A DNA stretch of 5,739 nucleotides from positions 1 to 5,739 of the forward strand of contig CAZOQJ010000148.1 in the NCBI GenBank assembly GCA_964581905.1, given 5' to 3'. Under the pieces are notes generated by a model. It did no database searches and had not been told where the DNA came from. It worked only from the letters and a program-made list of their open reading frames with translations. Numbering within the stretch: the stretch's first letter is position 1; the number at the start of each line of letters is the position of its first letter. Shown here piece after piece: positions 1 to 4,348 of this stretch. Both the position numbers and the translations under genes were made by a program. Source of the DNA: CAZBWE01 sp964581905. GTDB lineage: Bacteria > Planctomycetota > Phycisphaerae > Sedimentisphaerales > Anaerobacaceae.

Positions 1-174
1 TTGTGGGACAGGGCAATTTATGCTATAGGTGACATTCCAAATCAGGTTGAATTTAGGGTTTTGATTGTGATTATTTTTTCAGCGGTTGTTGCGTGCATGG
101 CTGGTGCGTTAATACCAACCTGCCACGCAGCAAAATTGAAGCCGGTGGAAACCTTACAGGTGAGCCAGCTATAA
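1..174 (+). CDS. FtsX/LolC-E-like ABC permease, C-terminal fragment
   Basis: This is the 3' end of a gene that begins before the window; 57 codons are visible in frame 1, ending at TAA 172-174. Residues about 19-40 of the fragment (from RVLIVII through AGALIP) form one hydrophobic helix, the expected last transmembrane segment. It is followed by a short basic cytoplasmic tail containing AAKLKPVETL. A last helix followed by an (A)A-x-L-x-P-V-E-x-L tail is typical of FtsX-domain permeases of the LolC/LolE and MacB type. The next gene is a LolD-like ATPase, so this is most likely the membrane subunit that, with LolD, extracts lipoproteins from the inner membrane for delivery to the outer membrane. 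LolC, LolE or a single hybrid subunit cannot be told apart from the tail alone, and a MacB-like exporter is also possible. No start or periplasmic domain is visible. Confidence 0.8.
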   Translation: MWDRAIYAIGDIPNQVEFRVLIVIIFSAVVACMAGALIPTCHAAKLKPVETLQVSQL

Positions 175-195
175 ATGATTATTGATTAATGATTA
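175..195 (+). repeat. three tandem 7-bp units after the permease stop
   Basis: Directly after the permease stop codon are three contiguous 7-bp units: ATGATTA, TTGATTA, ATGATTA. The outer two are identical and the middle one differs at its first base. No function can be assigned. It may be replication slippage in AT-rich spacer DNA. Confidence 0.6.
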
Positions 196-211
196 CTCGT
201 GCTTCGTAGCC

Positions 212-251
212 CCCGCAGCCCTGCATCGTATGGTGCGAGGGCAGTAGCGGG
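212..251 (+). other. GC-rich imperfect hairpin in the lolD leader
   Basis: CCCGC (212-216) can pair with GCGGG (247-251), GCCCT (218-222) with AGGGC (238-242), and GCA (223-225) with TGC (234-236), leaving a terminal loop at 226-233 and a small asymmetric internal loop. It is clearly more GC-rich than the AT-rich bases before it. No T-run follows, so it is not a standard intrinsic terminator. It ends four bases before the lolD ribosome binding site, where it could affect translation, act as an RNA-stability element between permease and ATPase, or be a remnant of an interspersed repeat. The pairing was done by eye. Confidence 0.4.
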
Positions 252-254
252 AGC

Positions 255-258
255 GGAG
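255..258 (+). promoter_or_regulatory. ribosome binding site of lolD
   Basis: GGAG lies six bases before the ATG at 265 and supports that start codon. It lies just downstream of the leader hairpin. Confidence 0.65.
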
Positions 259-264
259 TAGTAT

Positions 265-978
265 ATGAGCAGCGACGAGCTAATATTAAAAGCTGAAGGG
301 ATTTATAAATTTTATCGGATGGGTGTGACAGAGGTCAAGGTGCTCAAGGGTGTCGATTTGGCTGTAAAGCAAGGCGAATTTGTGGCAATAGTCGGGGCTT
401 CGGGCAGCGGCAAAAGTACGCTTTTGCACATATTAGGAGCGCTGGACAGGCCCGATAAAGGCACCGTTAGTTTTGAAGGCAGGCAACTAAGCCGGTACAG
501 CAGCGGTGAGCTAAACAGATTCCGCAATAAAATGGTGGGATTTGTTTTTCAGTTTTATCATTTATTGGACGAATTAAATGTATTGGAAAATGTCTATCTG
601 CCGGCGATGGCCTCCAGGAGCACAATTGGATGGCTCAGTTGCCGAAGATGGGCGAAGAGCCGAGCAAAAGAGCTGCTTGACCAGCTTGGACTTGGCGAAA
701 GAGCCAACCATAAGCCGTATCAGCTATCAGGTGGTGAGAGGCAGAGAGTGGCTATTGGCAGGGCACTGATGAATGAGCCAAGAGTGTTTTTAGCTGATGA
801 GCCGACAGGAAACCTTGACTCTGCAACAGGAAATGGTATTTTAGATGTCCTCAAAAAATTGAATAGTACAGGCCAGACAATTGTGATGGTAACCCATGAC
901 GAAAGGATTGCAGAAAGGGCTGAACGGATAGTAACGTTAACTGATGGAAAAATAGAGCATAAGAGCACCAGGGCATAA
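265..978 (+). CDS. lolD: LolD-like lipoprotein-release ABC transporter ATPase
   Basis: This 237-residue protein is a single ABC ATP-binding domain and very likely powers lipoprotein release from the inner membrane together with the FtsX-like permease encoded just upstream. All ABC landmarks are intact: Walker A GASGSGKST (44-52), Q-loop Gln96, signature LSGGERQRVAIGRAL (154-168), Walker B VFLADEP (174-180, Asp178 and Glu179), D-loop GNLD (182-185) and switch His211. RANHKP (147-151 region) directly before the LSGGERQR signature resembles the LolD subgroup, and length fits the family (about 225-235). Residues about 116-135 form a short Arg/Trp-rich stretch in the helical subdomain that seems longer than in the E. 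coli protein as I remember it. The 90-bp spacer to the permease suggests one operon. A MacB- or FtsE-like ATPase is the alternative; the permease tail and the RANHKP region favour LolD. Confidence 0.88.
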   Translation: MSSDELILKAEGIYKFYRMGVTEVKVLKGVDLAVKQGEFVAIVGASGSGKSTLLHILGALDRPDKGTVSFEGRQLSRYSSGELNRFRNKMVGFVFQFYHLLDELNVLENVYLPAMASRSTIGWLSCRRWAKSRAKELLDQLGLGERANHKPYQLSGGERQRVAIGRALMNEPRVFLADEPTGNLDSATGNGILDVLKKLNSTGQTIVMVTHDERIAERAERIVTLTDGKIEHKSTRA

Positions 979-1028
979 GAACGCAGAAAAATTTTCCTTG
1001 CGCAATCATGTATCGTTCGTTTATTAAC

Positions 1029-1033
1029 GGGAG
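1029..1033 (+). promoter_or_regulatory. ribosome binding site of the aminotransferase gene
   Basis: GGGAG sits five bases before ATG 1039 and fixes that start. The 60-bp spacer after lolD shows no convincing terminator or promoter, so read-through from lolD is plausible. Confidence 0.65.
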
Positions 1034-1038
1034 ATTTT

Positions 1039-1905
1039 ATGGGATTAAAAATTTGGCTCGATGACAAGCTTGTAGACGAAGCAGATGCTAAAATATCCGT
1101 TTTTGACCACGGCCTTCTTTATGGTGATGGCGTCTTTGAAGGCATCCGTATTTACAACGGCAGAGTATTTGAGCTTCAAGCCCACATCAGTCGGCTTTAT
1201 AATTCTGCCAAGGTGATTCGCCTTGTGGTCCCGATGAGCAAACAGAAACTTATCAATGCGGTCGAAAAAACCGTTGAGGCCAATGATATCATTGACGGCT
1301 ACATTCGGCTGGTGGTTACTCGCGGAGTGGGAACTCTTGGGCTAAACCCCTTTATCTGCGAGAAGAGCAGATTGATTATTATAGCCGATAACATTCAGCT
1401 TTACCCTGAAGAGCTCTACGAAAAAGGAATGAAAGTGATCAGTGCAACCACGGTTCGCAGCCATCCACTTTCACTTCCGCCCCAAATCAAGAGCTTGAAC
1501 TATCTCAATAACATCATGGCCAAGATTGAAGCGCTGGACAACAACGTACCCGAAGCTGTTATGTATAACCATGAAGGGTATGTTGCAGAAGCGACGGGCG
1601 ATAATGTTTTCATTGTGAAAAAAGATGTAATTCTTACGCCGTCGGTCGAAGCCGGCGCGCTGGGAGGAATAACGCGAAGCGTGGTTATCAGATTGGCCAA
1701 AGAAGAAAACTTTGAAGTCGTTGAGAGAAACCTTATAAGATTTGACCTGTATACCTGCGATGAATTTTTCCTTACCGGCACTGCTGCTGAAGTCATTGGC
1801 ATCGTAGATATCGATGGTAGAGTTATCGGTGATGGCAACCCCGGGCCGATTACAAAACTGCTGAGAAAGAAATTTTTTAAATACGCCCACGGAAAGGGGA
1901 AATAG
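1039..1905 (+). CDS. ilvE: branched-chain amino-acid aminotransferase (PLP fold-type IV)
   Basis: This 288-residue cytoplasmic PLP enzyme of fold type IV is predicted to exchange the amino group between glutamate and the 2-keto acids of leucine, isoleucine and valine, the last step of their synthesis. Visible features are the N-terminal YGDGVFEGIR motif (28-37), Arg51, RGVGTLGLNP (95-104), the PLP Schiff-base lysine Lys151 in IKSLNYLNN, Glu184 in EATGDNVF, the cofactor phosphate-binding GALGGITR (206-213), and GTAAEV (247-252). Length and the VFEGIR motif match the short archaeal/Bacillus-like IlvE group rather than the longer E. coli type. The main alternatives in this fold, D-amino-acid aminotransferase and aminodeoxychorismate lyase, are less likely because of the IlvE-style VFEGIR and GTAAEV motifs. 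Substrate range cannot be settled from sequence. No other ilv or leu genes are in the window. The stop codon overlaps the left arm of a repeat-rich patch. Confidence 0.9.
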   Translation: MGLKIWLDDKLVDEADAKISVFDHGLLYGDGVFEGIRIYNGRVFELQAHISRLYNSAKVIRLVVPMSKQKLINAVEKTVEANDIIDGYIRLVVTRGVGTLGLNPFICEKSRLIIIADNIQLYPEELYEKGMKVISATTVRSHPLSLPPQIKSLNYLNNIMAKIEALDNNVPEAVMYNHEGYVAEATGDNVFIVKKDVILTPSVEAGALGGITRSVVIRLAKEENFEVVERNLIRFDLYTCDEFFLTGTAAEVIGIVDIDGRVIGDGNPGPITKLLRKKFFKYAHGKGK

Positions 1906-2011
1906 CGTTTGCCAGACAGGTTTGAACATCAAATCTTGACTGTCCCGCTCCGGCTTGGTGAGCCTTCGCCGAGACGAGTCGCCAGACAGGTTTCATAGCC
2001 ACAAAACGCTA
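1903..2011. repeat. repeat patch: 13-bp direct repeat inside an 8-bp inverted repeat
   Basis: GCCAGACAGGTTT occurs perfectly at 1911-1923 and again at 1981-1993, exactly 70 bp apart. Just outside the copies, TAGCGTTT (1903-1910) and AAACGCTA (2004-2011) are perfect inverted repeats, and allowing one bulged A extends them by a G:C pair. CTGTC (1940-1944) is complementary to GACAG within either direct-repeat copy. The interior around 1940-1983 is markedly GC-rich compared with both flanks. The left arm contains the ilvE stop codon and the right part lies just before the ATG of the prenyl synthase. The layout resembles a small non-coding interspersed element or its footprint, but no transposase or known family is recognisable. 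It could also be a structured intergenic RNA. Confidence 0.5.
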
Positions 2012-2023
2012 CACACTAAAGCA

Positions 2024-3058
2024 ATGGAATTACCGGCAAATATCGACTTTTCATCCCGCACGGGAGCAGATATATCCGACAGTATTCAACAAAACGAGGT
2101 TCCTGCCTTTAAGCTTATTGGCGACCAGTTACAAAAAGTAAAAAAGCTAATCAACGAACAAGTGGCTGTCTCTGCAAAAACGACTGCCGTTAAACAATTA
2201 CTTGAATATATAAATACCCATAGCGGAAAAATGATTCGTCCCGGTCTGGTTTTGCTTGCAGGTAATGCTGTCGGTGAAATCGTAGACGAACACATCCACA
2301 TTGCAGCGGTTATTGAGATGATTCACAACGCCACTTTGCTGCACGATGACGTGATAGATGACGGGCAAAAACGTCGGGGACAACCCACGATAAACAGCTT
2401 GCAGGGTAACGAATCTGCTGTGTTACTGGGTGATTTTTTACTAAGCCGAGTTCTCAAGATGTGCACCAGGTTGGAGCGGCGGATAGCAAAAGAAATTGCT
2501 GCCACCGCAGCGCGAGTCTGTGAAGGCGAATTGAGACAGGTTAGCGAAAGGCAAAACTGGCAGTTGAGTGAAACGCAATATTTAGACATAATTACCGAAA
2601 AAAGCGCCTCTCTCTTTAGCAGCTGTTGTTTCCTTGGCGGCCTTTTGTCGCAAGGAACAGAAACACAGCTTAAATCACTCAGCAGTTTCGGATTGAACGC
2701 CGGCATTGCATTCCAAATTACCGATGATGTACTCGATATAACCGGCGATGAAAGAAAAACAGGAAAGACGCTCGGCAGTGACGTTGATAAAAGCAAGCTG
2801 ACTTTAGCTGCGATACATTTGTTAAAAGTAGCAGACGAGAGCAAAAAAAATGTGATTAAAAATAAGTTAAGCGCTGAGGGAGAAAATAAGGTCGCCTTCG
2901 CAGAGATGCTGGAGTCCTATGGTAGCTTGGAATATGCCCGCAGCCAGGCACAGGAGTTTGTCGCAAAGGCGATAGCAGCATTAGCTGACTTAAAAGATAG
3001 CAACGCTAAAAACGCCTTGATTGAAACAGCAAAATTTATGGCCGACAGAGCAACTTAA
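2024..3058 (+). CDS. long-chain trans-polyprenyl diphosphate synthase
   Basis: An all-alpha isoprenyl diphosphate synthase of 344 residues (from ATG 2024) that should extend an allylic diphosphate with isopentenyl diphosphate to supply a polyprenyl chain, probably for a quinone side chain. Numbered from 2024: GKMIRP (68-73) for diphosphate binding; first aspartate-rich motif HDDVIDD (107-113, Asp108, Asp109, Asp112) followed by RRGQPT; Lys193 in TEKSASL; second aspartate-rich motif QITDDVLD (231-238) followed by GKTLGSDV (247-254) and DKSKLT. Small residues Ala103-Thr104 upstream of the first motif, rather than aromatic ones, suggest a product longer than farnesyl or geranylgeranyl, as in octaprenyl synthases (IspB-like). 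The frame is open further upstream, to TTG 1955 or GTG 1958, which would add 22-23 residues. I prefer 2024 because those residues come from the repeat patch, and 344 fits the family. None of the starts has a clear Shine-Dalgarno site. Chain length and end use are inferred. Confidence 0.88.
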   Translation: MELPANIDFSSRTGADISDSIQQNEVPAFKLIGDQLQKVKKLINEQVAVSAKTTAVKQLLEYINTHSGKMIRPGLVLLAGNAVGEIVDEHIHIAAVIEMIHNATLLHDDVIDDGQKRRGQPTINSLQGNESAVLLGDFLLSRVLKMCTRLERRIAKEIAATAARVCEGELRQVSERQNWQLSETQYLDIITEKSASLFSSCCFLGGLLSQGTETQLKSLSSFGLNAGIAFQITDDVLDITGDERKTGKTLGSDVDKSKLTLAAIHLLKVADESKKNVIKNKLSAEGENKVAFAEMLESYGSLEYARSQAQEFVAKAIAALADLKDSNAKNALIETAKFMADRAT

Positions 3059-3086
3059 CAAAGATTGCCTTATTAGCATAGATAAA

Positions 3087-3119
3087 AAAGGGCTGCGAGT
3101 CTCGCACTCGCAGCCTTTT
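3087..3119. terminator. bidirectional intrinsic terminator between convergent genes
   Basis: GGCTGCGAGT (3091-3100) pairs perfectly with ACTCGCAGCC (3106-3115) around a five-base loop, CTCGC. A G:T pair and three A:T pairs extend the stem to about 14 bp. Reading rightward, TTTT (3116-3119) follows the GC-rich stem. Reading leftward, the run of six A at 3084-3089 becomes six U. It lies 28 bp after the prenyl synthase stop and 67 bp beyond the stop of the leftward beta-barrel gene, so it can end both transcripts. The longer U-run favours the leftward one. Confidence 0.88.
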
Positions 3120-3123
3120 GATG

Positions 3124-3158
3124 CCAAGTGAATTAGATTCGACTTAATAGGCACTTGG
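3124..3158. other. second stem-loop in the convergent spacer
   Basis: CCAAGTG (3124-3130) and CACTTGG (3152-3158) are perfect inverted repeats. The 21 bases between them can partly pair further (ATTAG with CTTAAT). There is no T-run on either side, so it does not look like an intrinsic terminator. It would lie in the 3' untranslated RNA of the leftward gene and may act as a stability element. Chance cannot be excluded. Confidence 0.35.
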
Positions 3159-3185
3159 AAAAACTTGCTGGCCTTTGGTCCCAGC

Positions 3186-4052
3186 TCACAGTTTCCACAA
3201 CACATTCATTCCAATAGCGTCAGCAAATGCAGTGTGTAGATACTCGATGCAAAGGGAGGCGTTTTCTGTGATATTAATTTGCCCACCTACGTAGCCACCA
3301 AAGAAAGAGGCCTCATTAATATCCCATTGCAGTTTTTCCGTGTAGCTATCGGTTATTCCGTTATCCGGCCAAGTTTGAAGAAGTTTGCCATTTATATCCC
3401 CGTCGACGAAGTGAAAGAAAGGACCACCATAAATGCAAAAATGGTCGTTAAGCCAAAAAGTCGGACCAAGAGCAATCTGAATCTCGGTTATCTCTGCATC
3501 AACCGCTGAATACCATGCCAATTCTGCCGGGTCACCTCCGCTGGTATTTTCCCCCGATTTGGCCCAACTCATTTGGAAGACACCACCGAGTTGCCAATTT
3601 TCATTCTGGTAAAAGGTTGCTTTCGTACCAAAACCGATAGCGAAATCGGTATCTCCGTGCACATCCTGCGGTGAGCTGTCATCGTCAAACAGTTCATCGG
3701 TTTTAAAGTCAACATTTGTGGCCCCTAAACGTAAAAACACGTCCCAATTATCAGTGAGACCATATCCTAGATGAGCAAATATCTTATTGGTTCTAAAATT
3801 TTTGACTGTTTTGGATGGCAGCTTTTCCACGCCGGAGTTGCCTGGCACCCCAAATCGGTAATACTGCCAGTTCGTTTTGTTTTCGTTAAATTTCAGGTTC
3901 ATTTCAGAGTAAGTATAATCGAGGCCGGCACTGAACTGACCCTGTTTCAGGCCAGGAGTGGGCGGTCCCATGAAGTCCAAGGCTAGAGATGCTGAAGACC
4001 CCAGAGCAATCATCATAAACACAACAGCTAATAGTAGTATCCTCTTTGTCAT
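3186..4052 (-). CDS. exported beta-barrel-like outer membrane protein, function unknown
   Basis: This 288-residue protein starts at ATG 4052. The frame is open to an ATG at 4091, but the strong AAGGAG site and a classic signal peptide decide for 4052. Residues 1-24 are a signal peptide: MTKR, a hydrophobic core (5-18) and a likely cut after Ala24 (SLA before LDF). The mature part is a series of alternating polar/apolar stretches rich in Gly and aromatics, as in outer-membrane beta-barrels, for example about 38-54, 88-99, 103-116, 136-149, 153-165, 188-201, 206-219, 247-262 and 266-288. They are separated by polar, Asp/Asn-rich loops (118-135, 168-177 and 225-242). No catalytic motif is visible. 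The C-terminus ends in NVLWKL, with Trp third from last instead of the usual final Phe. I recognise no named family. A porin-like or structural outer-membrane role is inference. The gene is monocistronic, convergent with the prenyl synthase and divergent from rarA. Confidence 0.8.
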   Translation of the reverse strand: MTKRILLLAVVFMMIALGSSASLALDFMGPPTPGLKQGQFSAGLDYTYSEMNLKFNENKTNWQYYRFGVPGNSGVEKLPSKTVKNFRTNKIFAHLGYGLTDNWDVFLRLGATNVDFKTDELFDDDSSPQDVHGDTDFAIGFGTKATFYQNENWQLGGVFQMSWAKSGENTSGGDPAELAWYSAVDAEITEIQIALGPTFWLNDHFCIYGGPFFHFVDGDINGKLLQTWPDNGITDSYTEKLQWDINEASFFGGYVGGQINITENASLCIEYLHTAFADAIGMNVLWKL

Positions 4053-4057
4053 AACAA

Positions 4058-4063
4058 CTCCTT
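4058..4063 (-). promoter_or_regulatory. strong ribosome binding site of the beta-barrel gene
   Basis: On the minus strand AAGGAG (part of GAAAGGAG, 4065-4058) lies five bases before the ATG at 4052. It chooses this start over the upstream in-frame ATG at 4091, which would put 13 charged and polar residues ahead of the signal peptide. Confidence 0.85.
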
Positions 4064-4313
4064 TCAAAAAACATTTCCCTTTTTCATTCATCTACACCAG
4101 AGCTTCGTCTTGGCGCAAACCATAATTTGCATTCGACCATCACGTCTGGTTACTCTCTTACGTATATATAAACCCCATTAAATTTTTTATCGTAAGAATG
4201 TATTAACAGACTCGATACGAATCAAATAAAAAAATAAACTTTTTGGATTTTTTTCAAGAGTAGGTATAAAAATAGGGTATTTAAGCGGGCGTAGAGGCCG
4301 TGTGAAATACTTT

Positions 4314-4341
4314 TCGACAATCCTTGTATCTTGAATATAAT
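4314..4341 (+). promoter_or_regulatory. sigma70-type promoter of rarA, possibly leaderless
   Basis: TCGACA (4314-4319, five of six matches to TTGACA), a 16-bp spacer and a perfect TATAAT (4336-4341). Transcription would begin about 4347-4349, on or next to the ATG at 4349, and no Shine-Dalgarno sequence precedes that ATG. The spacing fits a leaderless mRNA. If translation starts at the in-frame TTG 4376 instead, AAGGA about 11 bases upstream of it could serve as a ribosome binding site. Confidence 0.55.
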
Positions 4342-4348
4342 ATACACA

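Larger units (their letters stand above)
4053..4348. other. divergent AT-rich intergenic region
   Basis: About 296 bp between the starts of the leftward beta-barrel gene and the rightward rarA gene, so it must hold promoters for both. For the leftward gene I see only a weak candidate: a TATATA tract at 4163-4170 with a poor -35 (TTACGA read leftward at 4195-4190). Other elements are the inverted repeat TCTTACG (4156-4162) / CGTAAGA (4191-4197), a short palindrome GCAAA-CCATAA-TTTGC (4115-4130), and an A7...T7 arrangement at 4228-4234 / 4248-4254. A second, weaker rightward promoter could be TTGGAT (4243-4248), 16 bp, TATAAA (4265-4270). I see no credible gene: the leftward frame open across 4187-4726 lies mostly over the rarA coding sequence. 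Confidence 0.5.

Noticed and set aside
159..166. GGTGAGCC shared between the permease end and 1957-1964
   Set aside because: An eight-base match inside a coding region is expected by chance in this much sequence and does not extend.
986..1002. Possible terminator after lolD (CGCA...TGCG around GAAAAATTTTC)
   Set aside because: Only a four-base stem with an A/T palindrome inside and no following T-run; too weak to call.
998..1026. Possible promoter for ilvE (TTGCGC, 17 bp, TTATTA)
   Set aside because: Both boxes match poorly and the predicted start would fall inside the ribosome binding site.
1471..1932. Leftward open frames (153 and 112 codons) across ilvE
   Set aside because: They are antisense to a strongly conserved aminotransferase and show no protein-family features.
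2323..2844. Leftward 173-codon open frame across the prenyl synthase
   Set aside because: It is Ser-rich and antisense to the aspartate-rich catalytic region of the synthase, so it is a shadow of coding constraint on the other strand.
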